64,000 nucleotides of DNA from Candidatus Faecalibacterium gallistercoris (GTDB lineage: Bacteria; Bacillota; Clostridia; Oscillospirales; Ruminococcaceae): NCBI GenBank assembly GCA_019116585.1, contig DXBJ01000005.1, forward strand, positions 18,140 to 82,139. Direction: 5' to 3'. The first letter of the stretch is position 1, and the number at the start of each line of letters is the position of its first letter. Positions 1 to 7,871 of the stretch are shown here, one piece after another. The notes beneath the pieces are model-generated. The model searched no databases. It had not been told where the DNA came from and worked only from the letters and a program-made list of their open reading frames with translations. Position numbers and translations under genes: made by a program.

Positions 1-138
1 GCCTCGCCCTCGGCGCCCGGAGCCTTCCGCTGGGAGGAGATGCTGGCCCTGGGGCATTACGACTGGATGCGGCCCGACGCCCCGCCCGCGCCCTCCCGGC
101 TGTGGCTGCGGCCGGGAGGCGGGACCAAAGCGCGATAG
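1..138 (+). CDS. C-terminal end of an unidentified protein (truncated by window edge)
   Basis: The frame beginning at base 1 is open for 45 codons and ends in TAG at 136-138, 13 bases before the holA start, so this is probably the tail of the preceding gene in the same operon. The residues (Trp, Pro and Arg rich, ending GGTKAR) match no domain I recognise. In many Firmicutes comEC lies directly upstream of holA, so the C-terminus of ComEC is one possibility, but nothing in these 45 residues proves it. Confidence 0.5.
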   Translation, partial: ASPSAPGAFRWEEMLALGHYDWMRPDAPPAPSRLWLRPGGGTKAR

Positions 139-151
139 ATGGGAGGTAGCT

Positions 152-1183
152 ATGCCTGCTGAAAGCAAGCTGGCGGCCCTGGTGGAACAGGGCTGCACCG
201 TGTTTTATTTTTATTCGACCGAGCCCTATCTGGTGCGGCAGGCGGTGGGCGCGGCCTGCGCCCTTCTGGCCCGGGACACCGGCGAAGAGGTGACGGTGCT
301 GGACGGGCCTGCCCCCGATGTGGAGCAGCTCATCACCGCCGCGGGGACCATCTCCTTTTTCGGGACCCGGCGGGTGGTCTGCCTGCCCGAGCTGGACCCC
401 GGCGCCTACAGCGAAAAGGATCTGGAGACCTTTGCGGACACGGTGTCCGATGTGGAAAACGCGGTGCTGGTGTTTGGCAGCGTCTTTGAGGCCGACCGCA
501 CCGGCAAGGCCAAACCCGGCAAGCGTGCCCAGCGGGTGATCGCCCAGTGCAAAAAGCTGGGCTGGGCCGAAGAGCTGGTCAAGCCCGGCCCCTCGGAGCT
601 GCGCCGGATGATGGCCGGCCGCGCCGCCGCCCAGGGGGCGGAACTGTCGGGCCCCGCCGGCGCGGCCCTGCTGGAGCGCTGCGGCGAGGACCCCTACCTG
701 CTGGAAAACGAGGTGGACAAACTGGCCGCCGCCGCCGGGTACGGCGTCATCACGCCGGCCCTGGTGGCCGAGATGGGGGTGGTCAGCCTGGAGGCCGACG
801 TCTTTGAGATGGTGCGGCTGATCACTGCCCGCAACGCGGCGGCCGCCTGCAAAAAGCTGCACGTCCTGCTGCGCCTGGGCAACGAGCCCATCGCCGTCAC
901 CGCCGCCATGATCGGCAGCTACGTAGACCTTTACCGGGTCAAGCTGGGCCAGCAGCACAAAAAGAACTACAGCGCCGTCTTTAAGGATTTTGGCTACAAG
1001 GGCAGCGACTACCGCCTCAAGCGCTCGGCCCAGACGGCGGCAGGCTACACCCTGCCCCAGCTCCGGGCCTGCCTTGGCATCCTGCTGGAGCTGGACCAGG
1101 CCCTGAAAGGCCAGCCCGTGGCCCCGCAGATCCTGTTGGAGACGGCCCTGTGCCGCCTGGCCATGGAAGGGGGCGGCCGATGA
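152..1183 (+). CDS. holA: DNA polymerase III delta subunit
   Basis: 343 aa, the usual HolA length. This subunit opens the beta sliding clamp as part of the clamp-loader complex during replication. The N-terminal third resembles the DNA_pol3_delta ATPase-like fold (FFGTRRVVCLPELD around residues 69-82, the usual 'fxxRrvvvv' strand) and the middle contains the GNEPIAVTAAMIGSYVDLYR-type helical segment before the C-terminal helical collar domain. Start ATG at 152 follows GGGAGGTAGCT, a good ribosome binding site. It overlaps the next gene by four bases (ATGA), indicating translational coupling. Confidence 0.93.
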   Translation: MPAESKLAALVEQGCTVFYFYSTEPYLVRQAVGAACALLARDTGEEVTVLDGPAPDVEQLITAAGTISFFGTRRVVCLPELDPGAYSEKDLETFADTVSDVENAVLVFGSVFEADRTGKAKPGKRAQRVIAQCKKLGWAEELVKPGPSELRRMMAGRAAAQGAELSGPAGAALLERCGEDPYLLENEVDKLAAAAGYGVITPALVAEMGVVSLEADVFEMVRLITARNAAAACKKLHVLLRLGNEPIAVTAAMIGSYVDLYRVKLGQQHKKNYSAVFKDFGYKGSDYRLKRSAQTAAGYTLPQLRACLGILLELDQALKGQPVAPQILLETALCRLAMEGGGR

Positions 1184-1797
1184 GCGCCCCCGAACGGATC
1201 CACACCGGCCGGGTGCTGGTGGTGGAGGGCAAATACGACGCGGCCCGCCTGGCCCGCCTGACCGACGCCATGATCCTGCCGACCGGCGGCTTTGCCATCT
1301 TTTCGGACCGGAAGCGCCAGCAGCTGCTCAAGGAGCTGGCGGCCCGGAACGGCCTGATCCTGCTGACCGACTCGGACCGGGCGGGCTTCCAGATCCGCAC
1401 CTACATCACCAACCTGGTGGGGGCGGAGCGGGTGGTCCAGGCCTATGTGCCCGCCCTGCCCGGCAAGGAGCGCCGCAAGGCCGCCCCCGGCAAGGAAGGG
1501 CTGCTGGGGGTGGAAGGGGTGCCGGATGAGCTGATCCGCAAAAGCCTGCGGGACGCCCTGGGTCCCGAGGCCGGGCCGGGGAGCCCGGCCGTCCGGCCGG
1601 GCCGGGCCATCACCTACGTCGACCTGTACGACTGGGGCCTGTCGGGCACGGCCGGCGCGGCGGAGCGCAAATACCGCCTGCTGGAAGCCCTGGGCCTGCC
1701 GCCCCGGCTTTCCAAAAAGGAAATGCTGGAGGTATTCAACCGACTGTATACGTTCGAGCAGCTGGACGCCCTGGTCCAGGCTGCCGGCGAGGGATAA
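1180..1797 (+). CDS. rnmV: Toprim-domain ribonuclease M5-like protein
   Basis: 205 aa from the ATG that overlaps the holA stop (ATGA); an upstream in-frame ATG at 1150 would lie inside holA and has no ribosome binding site. RNase M5 matures 5S rRNA in Firmicutes. Visible Toprim signatures are VVEGKYDAARL near residues 14-24 (catalytic Glu) and LILLTDSDRAGFQIR near 60-74 (the Asp-x-Asp metal site), followed by a C-terminal DUF4093-like region that ends with KKEMLEVFNRLYTFEQL. Family members annotated as DUF4093 proteins share this layout. In Bacillus the gene sits beside ksgA, so the holA partner here is a different arrangement. A strong hairpin follows the stop. Confidence 0.8.
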   Translation: MSAPERIHTGRVLVVEGKYDAARLARLTDAMILPTGGFAIFSDRKRQQLLKELAARNGLILLTDSDRAGFQIRTYITNLVGAERVVQAYVPALPGKERRKAAPGKEGLLGVEGVPDELIRKSLRDALGPEAGPGSPAVRPGRAITYVDLYDWGLSGTAGAAERKYRLLEALGLPPRLSKKEMLEVFNRLYTFEQLDALVQAAGEG

Positions 1798-1799
1798 AA

Positions 1800-1850
1800 A
1801 GAAGGCTCCTCTTCCCGCTGCGTGCCGGCGGAAAGGGGAGCCTTCTGTCT
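1800..1850 (+). terminator. Intrinsic terminator after rnmV
   Basis: AGAAGGCTCC at 1800-1809 pairs with GGAGCCTTCT at 1837-1846, followed by a short T-rich stretch. It closes the holA operon and, being symmetrical, may also stop the leftward PH/HAD pair. Confidence 0.75.
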
Positions 1851-1875
1851 GTTCAGGGCCGGGCAGGCCGGGCCG

Positions 1876-2247
1876 TCACATCCCGCACTCGATGGCCTGG
1901 CACAGCGCGGCCAGGTCCGAGCCGGCCAGCAGCTCGAAGCGGACGGTCCCCAGGCCTGAGAACCACAGCTGCAGCTCGCCGTCCAGGTCGGCCAGGCCGG
2001 CCGACTCGATGGCGTAGGCCTGGATGCGCCGGTAGGGCAGGATGGTGAAGGCTTTCTTCATCCCGGTGACCCCCTGCACATTGACGGCGATGACCCGGCG
2101 GGTGGTAAAGACCACCCCGTCGCGGACGCTCTGGAAGGTCTGGACGATCTCTTCGCCGGGGCACAGCAGGGGCGCGACCAGTCGGTCCAGCTTGGAATCC
2201 TGGACCGGGCGGAGCTTGAGATAAGTGGGGTTTTCAAAGTCGATCAT
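1876..2247 (-). CDS. Small PH-domain protein
   Basis: 123 aa. The start at 2247 is preceded by GAAAGAGGTG on the minus strand. The sequence has the pattern of bacterial PH-like domains: an acidic start, CPGEEIVQTFQSVRDGVVFTT, then a TTRRVIAVNVQGVTG strand pair and LPYRRIQAYAIES, ending in a helix (DLAALCQAIECG). Proteins of this type (bPH, YvbH/DUF1696-like) are cytosolic and poorly characterised; no catalytic function is implied. Its first 14 bases overlap the end of the upstream HAD gene, so the two are probably co-translated. Confidence 0.75.
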   Translation of the reverse strand: MIDFENPTYLKLRPVQDSKLDRLVAPLLCPGEEIVQTFQSVRDGVVFTTRRVIAVNVQGVTGMKKAFTILPYRRIQAYAIESAGLADLDGELQLWFSGLGTVRFELLAGSDLAALCQAIECGM

Positions 2248-2752
2248 GGGGCTGCACCTCTTTCTTGGTTGTTTGAGTGGTGAATAAGGCCAGGGCCTGG
2301 CGGAAGTCCCGGCGGCGGAAGCCGCGGCGGCTGTCCACCAGGACCAGATGGGGCCGGAGGGCCGGCACGGCGGCAAACTCGTCGGCGCGGTCGTCCAGGA
2401 TGACATAGGGCGCCGGCGGGTGGTCTGTGACCCAGGCGGCGATCTCCTCCCCTTTGCTGACGCCCAGGATGGGGGCAATGCCGGCCACCGGCGCGCCGTG
2501 GGCCGCCAGGCAGTCGTAAAGGTTTTGCAGGATGCGGCCGGTGAAAAGATCGCCGTCCTCCAGGGCGTACCGCCAGGAGGAGGACAGCACCACCTGCGCG
2601 CCGGTGCGGCGGACCAGCTTTTGCAGCCAGAACAGGGCGACGGGGTCGAAGAACTGGCGGTCCATGGGGCGGCGGAACACCTGGTCCAGCCGGACGCTCA
2701 GAGGGGTGCACAGCACGCCGTCCACATCGAGGAAAAGGACGGGTCGGGGCAT
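2234..2752 (-). CDS. HAD-superfamily domain protein
   Basis: 172 aa. Motif I is FLDVDGVL (residues 7-14) with both Asp residues, motif II SSSWR around 57-61, and a late DDRADE acidic motif near 119-124 that fits motif IV. The layout matches the small HAD domain seen in Swiss-army-knife RNA repair proteins and other short phosphatase-like HADs. The substrate cannot be named. Start ATG at 2752 follows GAAAGGAGGCC; an extended -10 (TGCTATGAT, minus strand, 2776-2784) lies just upstream. Operon with the PH-domain gene. Confidence 0.8.
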   Translation of the reverse strand: MPRPVLFLDVDGVLCTPLSVRLDQVFRRPMDRQFFDPVALFWLQKLVRRTGAQVVLSSSWRYALEDGDLFTGRILQNLYDCLAAHGAPVAGIAPILGVSKGEEIAAWVTDHPPAPYVILDDRADEFAAVPALRPHLVLVDSRRGFRRRDFRQALALFTTQTTKKEVQPHDRL

Positions 2753-2865
2753 AGGGGCGGCCTCCTTTCCTCTTTATCATAGCACAGGGGCGGCCCGGGA
2801 GCAAGGCGTTTTGGCCCGGGGCCGGCAAATGGGCGGGATCGGGATAAAACCGGGCGGTAATCTGG

Positions 2866-2894
2866 TAGATAGCCGCCTCCCCTTATGGTATGAT
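2866..2894 (+). promoter_or_regulatory. Candidate promoter of the Cof-type HAD gene
   Basis: TAGATA at 2866-2871 (weak -35), 17-base spacer and TATGAT at 2889-2894 with an upstream TG (extended -10). The start codon is 50 bases downstream. Confidence 0.45.
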
Positions 2895-2943
2895 GGAGGC
2901 AGTAAAAGGGCTGCAAGCCCATATCTGCAAAGGAGGAACCCCG

Positions 2944-3747
2944 ATGCGCCCTGACCTGAAACTGGTGGCCGTCGATGTGGACGGCACGTTCGTGCGCTCC
3001 GATTACACCTACGATGTCCCGCGCTTCCGGCGCATCCTGGCCCGCATGGAGGCGGCCGGGTGCCGGTTCGTGGTGGCAAGCGGGAACCAGTATTACCAGC
3101 TGCGGGACCTGTTCCCCGACTGCGCCGAAAAGCTCGCCTTTGTGGCCGAAAACGGCGCTCTGGTCAAAGACCGTGAGGAACTGGTCTTTGCCGCCAGCAT
3201 CCCCCGGCAGACGGTGGATTTTGTGGTCGACGTCTGCCGGGAGTACCCCGAAGTGAAAAACGTGCTGTGCGGGCTGCACAGCGCCTACTGCCAGCGGGGG
3301 ACGGTGAGCCAGGCCTTTTTCGACCTGACCCACATCTACTACCACCGCCTGCAGTGGGTGGACGATTTCAAGGCGGTGGAGGACCAGATCCTGAAGTTTG
3401 CCCCCACCGTCCCGGAAGAAAAGACCTGGGACTACTACCATCTGTTCCGCCGCCGGCTGGCGGGCAGGGTCGAACCCACCACCAGCGGCCACGGCTCCAT
3501 CGACCTGATCCTGCCCGGCTGCCACAAGGCCTCCGGGCTGCGGCGGCTGGTAGAGCGGTGGGGCATCACGCCGGAGCAGTGCGTTGCCTTCGGGGACGGG
3601 GGCAACGACATCGAGATGCTGCGCTACTGCGGGCACAGCTACGCCATGGCGAACGCCCCCGCCGAGGTGAAGCAGGCCGCCCGGGCCGTCTGCCCCTCCA
3701 ACGAGGAGGACGGCGTGCTGTCCACCCTGGAAACACTGTTTGGATAA
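2944..3747 (+). CDS. Cof-type HAD-IIB phosphatase
   Basis: 267 aa. Start chosen at the ATG after AAAGGAGGAACCCCG; longer in-frame starts have no such site. Motif I is VAVDVDGTFVRSD (residues 8-20), motif II lies in VVASGNQYYQL (about 44-54), Lys motif III in the GCHKASGLRRL region and motif IV is AFGDGGNDIEMLRY (about 216-229). This is the canonical Cof/HAD-IIB pattern; such enzymes dephosphorylate sugar phosphates, FMN or PLP, with loose specificity that sequence does not settle. Monocistronic, with its own promoter and a tRNA gene downstream. Confidence 0.88.
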   Translation: MRPDLKLVAVDVDGTFVRSDYTYDVPRFRRILARMEAAGCRFVVASGNQYYQLRDLFPDCAEKLAFVAENGALVKDREELVFAASIPRQTVDFVVDVCREYPEVKNVLCGLHSAYCQRGTVSQAFFDLTHIYYHRLQWVDDFKAVEDQILKFAPTVPEEKTWDYYHLFRRRLAGRVEPTTSGHGSIDLILPGCHKASGLRRLVERWGITPEQCVAFGDGGNDIEMLRYCGHSYAMANAPAEVKQAARAVCPSNEEDGVLSTLETLFG

Positions 3748-3783
3748 GGCCGGCCCCTGCGCCGGCCCGGCGGCAATTCCCGA

Positions 3784-3812
3784 TTGACGAAACGCCCCAA
3801 ACGCGGTATACT
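3784..3812 (+). promoter_or_regulatory. tRNA-Pro promoter
   Basis: TTGACG at 3784-3789, exact 17-base spacer and TATACT at 3807-3812, 12 bases before the mature tRNA 5' end. A near-consensus sigma-A promoter. Confidence 0.8.
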
Positions 3813-3824
3813 ATACTCTGCCGC

Positions 3825-3900
3825 CGGGGTGTTGCGCAGTTGGTAGCGCGCCTGCTTTGGGAGCAGGAGGCCGCGAGTTCGAGTCTCGCCACTCCGACCA
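3825..3900 (+). tRNA. tRNA-Pro (anticodon TGG)
   Basis: 76 bases including an encoded CCA. Acceptor stem CGGGGTG (3825-3831) pairs with CACTCCG (3890-3896, one G-U pair). The D arm is GCGC-AGTTGGTA-GCGC, the anticodon arm CCTGC-TTTGGGA-GCAGG gives anticodon TGG, and the T arm is GCGAG-TTCGAGT-CTCGC. Confidence 0.96.
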
Positions 3901-3909
3901 TCGGCCCAG

Positions 3910-3950
3910 CCGCCCCCGTACCTTTGCACAAAAGGTACGGGGGCGGTTTT
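3910..3950 (+). terminator. Intrinsic terminator after tRNA-Pro
   Basis: CCGCCCCCGTACCTTT pairs with AAAGGTACGGGGGCGG, followed by TTTT; a very stable hairpin directly behind the tRNA. Confidence 0.9.
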
Positions 3951-3954
3951 GCTT

Positions 3955-4120
3955 TAGGGTGTATCTGAAAACTCCCCAACGCTGTTCTATTCTACCAAAA
4001 AGCCCCATCTGCTGCGTTGCATTCGCTTGCATTCCACCAAGGAGTGCGGCGCTCATGCGCCTTGCATCTGGCGCTTTTTGGCGAATATCCCAGCATTTTT
4101 GACTTCTCAGATACACCCTA
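3955..4120. mobile_element. MITE-like element with 14-bp perfect terminal inverted repeats
   Basis: TAGGGTGTATCTGA at 3955-3968 is the exact reverse complement of TCAGATACACCCTA at 4107-4120. The 166 bases between show no credible coding sequence of their own and are less GC-rich than the surroundings. If the outer TA on each side is the duplicated target, the element proper is 3957-4118 with 12-bp repeats starting GGGTGTATCTGA, which would fit mobilisation by a TA-targeting transposase (IS630/Tc1-like or the IS427 group of IS5). No transposase is encoded in the window. The right end reads into the transglycosylase gene: the TAG stop of that gene is made from the element's terminal TA plus its first G. 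Confidence 0.75.
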
Positions 4121-4828
4121 GGCTGCCGGCGGGGTGATGGCGGCGGCGTCTTCGGCGGTGAGGTAGCCGAACTTGACCATCTGGCCCACCACGTACTGCT
4201 GGCGCTGGGCCGCAAGGTCAGGGTTGGCGGTCAGGGAATAGACCGAAGGGGCGTTGGGGATGCCGGCCAGCAGGGTGGCCTCGTAGGGGGTCAGCTGGGC
4301 GGGCTCCTTGCCAAAATAGCCGGCGCAGGCGTCGCGGATGCCGTAGTAGCCGTCCCCAAAATAGATGGTGTTGACGTACAGCTCCAGGATCTCGTCCTTG
4401 GTGCAGGCGTCCTCCAGGCGGAAAGCCATGAATACCTCCGCGATCTTGCGGGTGAAGCGTTTTTCCTGGGTGAAAAACAGATTTTTTGCCACCTGCTGGG
4501 TGATGGTGCTGCCGCCCTGGTCCAGGCTGCGGGTGCGCAGGTCGTGGACCGCCGCCCGCAGGATGGCGATGGGGTCGATGCCGCTGTGCTGCGCAAAGCG
4601 GTGGTCCTCCACCGCCACCACCGCGTCCAGGTACAGCGGGGGCAGCTGGTCGATGGGGGTGTAGCCGGGGTCTGCCTGGACGGCGGCTATGGTGGCCTCC
4701 AGGCTCCGGGCGTCCAGGGCCTGGCGGTACATCTTGTAGCCCAGGGCGGCCAGCAGGCAGCCGCCGGCCAGCGCACCGGCCAGCGCCAGGCTCAGCAGCC
4801 GGGCCAGGATCTTGACAATGGTTCTCAT
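4118..4828 (-). CDS. mtgA: Monofunctional peptidoglycan transglycosylase (GT51)
   Basis: 236 aa. Polymerises lipid II into glycan strands on the outer membrane face. A short cytoplasmic start (MRTIVKILAR) and one membrane segment (about residues 8-32) precede the GT51 domain, which shows VAVEDHRFAQHSGID (first catalytic Glu), GGSTITQQVAKNLF, a KIAEVFMAFRLE helix and ILELYVNTIYFG (second Glu), then LLAGIPNAPS. All standard GT51 motifs are present and there is no transpeptidase domain. Start at 4828 is preceded by GAGAGGT. The stop codon comes from the adjacent MITE-like element, so the last residues (ITPPAA) may differ from the ancestral C-terminus. Confidence 0.9.
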   Translation of the reverse strand: MRTIVKILARLLSLALAGALAGGCLLAALGYKMYRQALDARSLEATIAAVQADPGYTPIDQLPPLYLDAVVAVEDHRFAQHSGIDPIAILRAAVHDLRTRSLDQGGSTITQQVAKNLFFTQEKRFTRKIAEVFMAFRLEDACTKDEILELYVNTIYFGDGYYGIRDACAGYFGKEPAQLTPYEATLLAGIPNAPSVYSLTANPDLAAQRQQYVVGQMVKFGYLTAEDAAAITPPAA

Positions 4829-4882
4829 GGGATACCTCTCGCAAATGCTGATGCAACGGGCGGGCGGCCGCCCGCCGTCTTT

Positions 4883-4912
4883 ATTATAACGCGGCCAGGG
4901 AGGGTTTGTCTG
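4883..4912 (-). promoter_or_regulatory. Candidate mtgA promoter
   Basis: On the minus strand: CAGACA (4907-4912), 18-base spacer and TATAAT (4883-4888). The leader then contains a GC-only palindrome (GGGCGGCCGCCC) before the ribosome binding site. Confidence 0.45.
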
Positions 4913-5056
4913 CATTTGCAGGGCAAACACAAGGGAAAATTAAGCTTCTGTTCAAAGTTTGCAAAAAATCCGGCAAGACCTTGCCCTGCGGGCCGGGCAC
5001 GCTGCTTGATTTTGCTTTGAGATTGCACGCCCCCGATAGCCCCGGCCCCCGGCTTG

Positions 5057-5065
5057 TGGTACAAT
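5057..5065 (+). promoter_or_regulatory. Extended -10 of the two-component operon
   Basis: TGGTACAAT places TACAAT at 5060-5065 behind a TG dinucleotide, 22 bases before the response regulator start. No good -35 is visible, as is usual for extended -10 promoters. Confidence 0.5.
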
Positions 5066-5087
5066 AGAGGCAAAAGGAGGCGCGTGT

Positions 5088-5798
5088 ATGAGCGATACGG
5101 ACAAGACCATCCTGATCGTGGACGACGAGGCCGAGCTGCGGGAGATGGTGCGGGCCATCTTTACCCGGGCGGGATACAGCCGGGTGCTGACGGCGGGCTC
5201 GGGGGCCGATGCCCTGGCCGTCTGCACGGCAGGGCAGCCGGACATCGTGATCCTGGATGTGATGATGCCGGGGATGGACGGCTTTGAGGTGCTGCGGCAG
5301 CTGCGGCAAAGCAGCAGCGTGCCGGTGCTGATGCTGACGGCCCGGGGAGAGGCCGAGGACAAATTTACCGGGTTTGAGTGCGGGGCCGACGATTACCTGG
5401 CCAAGCCCTTTCTCCCGCGGGAGCTGCTGTTCCGGGTGCAGGCCATCCTTCGGCGGACCAGCCCCGCCGCCGGGCGGATGGTCCGGCTGGCGGCCGCCGA
5501 GGTGGATCTGGAAAACGCCGCCGCCCACCGGGACGGGCAGGTCAGCCCCCTCACCGCCAAGGAGCTGCAGCTGTTCCGCAAACTGTACGAGAACGCCGGC
5601 CGCATCGTCACCACCGGAGCCCTCTGCGAGGCGGTCTGCGGGCCGGTCTGGCAGGGGTACGAAAGCACCCTGGCCACCCATATCCGCCACCTGCGGGAAA
5701 AGATCGAGGCCAACCCCTCCCGGCCGGTGTCCATCGTGACGGTCAAGGGGCTGGGCTACCGGCTGGACCTGCCCAGCCCGAAGGGGGCGCCGCGATGA
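5088..5798 (+). CDS. OmpR/PhoB-family response regulator
   Basis: 236 aa. Receiver domain (residues 1-120): acidic pair DDE at 13-15, phospho-acceptor Asp57 in VILDVMMPGMDG, LTAR and a conserved Lys in LAKPF. A winged-helix domain follows (about 135-230), ending in GYESTLATHIRHLREKIE and VTVKGLGYRLD, typical of OmpR/PhoB regulators. Start ATG follows AAAAGGAGGCGCGTGT. The stop overlaps the start of the downstream kinase (ATGA), so the pair is one translational unit. The signal and target genes cannot be read from the sequence. Confidence 0.93.
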   Translation: MSDTDKTILIVDDEAELREMVRAIFTRAGYSRVLTAGSGADALAVCTAGQPDIVILDVMMPGMDGFEVLRQLRQSSSVPVLMLTARGEAEDKFTGFECGADDYLAKPFLPRELLFRVQAILRRTSPAAGRMVRLAAAEVDLENAAAHRDGQVSPLTAKELQLFRKLYENAGRIVTTGALCEAVCGPVWQGYESTLATHIRHLREKIEANPSRPVSIVTVKGLGYRLDLPSPKGAPR

Positions 5799-7168
5799 AT
5801 CCGGTCCGGCGATTTTTCCGGCGGTATGTGCTTTCCACCGTGGGGCTTCTGGCGCTGCTGCTGGCGGCCAACATCCTGCTGATCGTGGGGCTGCTGCTGA
5901 TCAGCGAGGTCACGCCCCCGCGGGAGAGCTTTTCCATCACGGCGTTCTGCGGCCATCTGAGCCAGGGCCCCGACGGCTGGCAGGCCGACGCCCAGGCCAC
6001 GGCCATGCTGGACCCCGACGCCTGGGCCATGGTGCTGGACCCGGAGGGCAACGTGGTCTGGGAGTACCGGATGCCCCAAGAGCTGGCCCGCCACTACAGC
6101 GCCGGAGCGGTCGCCATGTTCAGCCGCTGGTATCTGGAGGACTGGCCCATGACCGTCTGGGCCCAGGACGACGGCAGCCTGGTGGCGGTGGCCCAGCCCA
6201 AGGGCACCATGGTCAAGTACTATCTGTCCATGGACAAAAGCTATTTCGGCTTTCTGAGCATGCTGTTCAGCGTGGTGTTCTACGCAAACCTGCTGCTGAT
6301 CGTGGTGCTGTTCCTGCACAGCGCCCGCCGGGTGGAAAAGGCGATGGACCCCATCCTCAACGGCATCAACAGCATGGTCAGCGGCAAGCCGGTCCACCTG
6401 CGGGAGGACGGGGAGCTGGCCGAGATCAGCGCCGGGCTCAACCGGGCCGCGGCCTACATCGTCCAGAAAGACAACACCCGGGGCGACTGGATCCGGGGTA
6501 TATCCCATGATATCCGCACGCCCCTGTCGGTGATCCTGGGCTATGCCAGCGAGCTGGAAGAAAACCCCGCCCTGCCCGGAGCGGCCCGGGATCAGGCGGC
6601 GGTCATCCGCCGCCAGAGCGAAAAACTGACCGGCCTTGTGGCCGACCTGAACCTGACCACCAAGCTGGAATATGCCCTGCGCCCCCTGGAGGTCAAGCAG
6701 CTGGACCCGGTGGAGCTGGCCCGGCAGGCCGTCAGCGAGGTGCTGAACAGCGGCCTGGCCGACGCTTACACCCTGACCTTTACCGAGGCGGCGCCGGGCG
6801 CCCGCATGACGGTGGAGGGGGACCCGGCCCTGCTCAGCCGGATGCTGGCCAACCTTTTGCACAACAGTGTAGACCATAACCCCGGCGGCTGCGGCATCGA
6901 GGTGATGGTGGGTCCCGCCGCCACCGGGGGCTGCGTCTTTACGGTGGCGGACAGCGGGGTGGGGGTGAGCGTGGACAAGCTGCGCATCCTCAACCGGGGC
7001 GCGCCGGTGGCCAGCACCCAGGCCGCCGACCCGGAAAGCGGGGCCGAGCACGGGCTGGGCCTGCGGATCGTGCGGCAGATCGTCCGCGCCCACCACGGCC
7101 GCCTGACCTTTGCCGCCGCGGCGCCCCACGGCCTGATCGTGCGGGTGTGGATCGGAGGGAAGGGGTAA
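5795..7168 (+). CDS. Membrane sensor histidine kinase
   Basis: 457 aa from the ATG that overlaps the response regulator stop. Two membrane segments (about residues 14-37 and 155-178) enclose an extracytoplasmic sensor of roughly 115 residues with no recognised fold. A HAMP-like linker leads to the H box GISHDIRTPLS with His238, then N box LLHNSVDHNPGG, G1 box VADSGVGV and G2 box HGLGLRIV. Everything required for autophosphorylation is present. The partner is the regulator encoded immediately upstream. Confidence 0.92.
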   Translation: MNPVRRFFRRYVLSTVGLLALLLAANILLIVGLLLISEVTPPRESFSITAFCGHLSQGPDGWQADAQATAMLDPDAWAMVLDPEGNVVWEYRMPQELARHYSAGAVAMFSRWYLEDWPMTVWAQDDGSLVAVAQPKGTMVKYYLSMDKSYFGFLSMLFSVVFYANLLLIVVLFLHSARRVEKAMDPILNGINSMVSGKPVHLREDGELAEISAGLNRAAAYIVQKDNTRGDWIRGISHDIRTPLSVILGYASELEENPALPGAARDQAAVIRRQSEKLTGLVADLNLTTKLEYALRPLEVKQLDPVELARQAVSEVLNSGLADAYTLTFTEAAPGARMTVEGDPALLSRMLANLLHNSVDHNPGGCGIEVMVGPAATGGCVFTVADSGVGVSVDKLRILNRGAPVASTQAADPESGAEHGLGLRIVRQIVRAHHGRLTFAAAAPHGLIVRVWIGGKG

Positions 7169-7214
7169 GCCCCGCGCCCTGAGATCGCTGCCGGGACGCA
7201 GATGAAAAAACTCC

Positions 7215-7242
7215 TTGCGTTTTAGCATCATTATGATAAAAT
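7215..7242 (+). promoter_or_regulatory. Candidate promoter of the toxin-antitoxin pair
   Basis: TTGCGT at 7215-7220, 16-base spacer, TAAAAT at 7237-7242, 19 bases before the antitoxin start. An overlapping TATGAT at 7232-7237 could serve as an alternative -10. Confidence 0.45.
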
Positions 7243-7261
7243 GGAAGCGGGAGGTGTTTTT

Positions 7262-7540
7262 ATGAAGATGATACGTCCGGTTTCTGATCTGCGAAACCAT
7301 TTTGCGGATATTTCCAAAACGGTGCACGAAACTTCACAGCCCGTCTTTCTGACCAAAAACGGGTATGGCGATATGGTCGTCCTCAGTATGGAAGCCTATG
7401 AAAACCTGCAGCTGGAAAGCGAGATCTACACCAAACTGCAGGCGGCGGAACGGGAAGAGGAAATGACCGCCGCCCGCTGCACATCGGAGGAGATCCTTGC
7501 AGGTGCGGAAGCGATCCTGAAAGAGAACCATGCCGTATAA
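7262..7540 (+). CDS. Phd/YefM-family antitoxin
   Basis: 92 aa from the ATG after GGGAGGTGTTTTT. The start IRPVSDLRNHFADISKTVHE, the QPVFLTKNGYGDMVVLSMEAYE strand-helix segment and an acidic tail are the Phd/YefM antitoxin pattern: an N-terminal DNA-binding dimer domain and a C-terminal toxin-neutralising region. It overlaps the toxin gene by 11 bases. Base composition is clearly lower in GC than the flanking genes, suggesting acquisition by transfer. Confidence 0.88.
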   Translation: MKMIRPVSDLRNHFADISKTVHETSQPVFLTKNGYGDMVVLSMEAYENLQLESEIYTKLQAAEREEEMTAARCTSEEILAGAEAILKENHAV

Positions 7541-7844
7541 ACTGTATTACTTGTCCTGTGCACAGCAGGACATCCTGGATGTGGTCCGCTATGTCGGCGT
7601 CACGCTGCAAAACCCCGATGCAGCCAGGCGTATGGTCAGACGGTTCACGGCGGCGGCCGAAAGTGTCTGTTCCATGCCGTATGCCCGCCCGGTCTATATA
7701 CCGGTGCGCCCGCTGAAGTATGAGTACCGCAAGCTCATTGTCGGCAGCTACCTGATCTTTTACCGGGTCGATGAACGGGCTGGCGCCGTCATCGTCAGCC
7801 GGGTCATCTATGGAAGGCGCAGCGTGGAGCGCCTGCTGGACTGA
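7530..7844 (+). CDS. ParE/RelE-family toxin
   Basis: 104 aa, directly behind and overlapping the antitoxin gene. YKLYYLSCAQQDILDVVRYV, the NPDAARRMVRRF helix, the small-residue PYARPVY turn and the closing YRKLIVGSYLIFYRVDE strands match the RelE/ParE fold. RelE-type members cut mRNA on the ribosome and ParE-type members poison gyrase; the helical N-terminal half and the IxxYIxxT-like region lean to ParE, but the sequence does not decide this. Confidence 0.85.
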   Translation: MPYKLYYLSCAQQDILDVVRYVGVTLQNPDAARRMVRRFTAAAESVCSMPYARPVYIPVRPLKYEYRKLIVGSYLIFYRVDERAGAVIVSRVIYGRRSVERLLD

Positions 7845-7871
7845 CCTGCCCTGCGCGGCATGAAATAGCGC

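Noticed and set aside
1150..1179. Longer start for the RNase M5-like gene
   Set aside because: The ATG at 1150 lies inside holA without a ribosome binding site; the ATGA overlap at 1180 is the better start.
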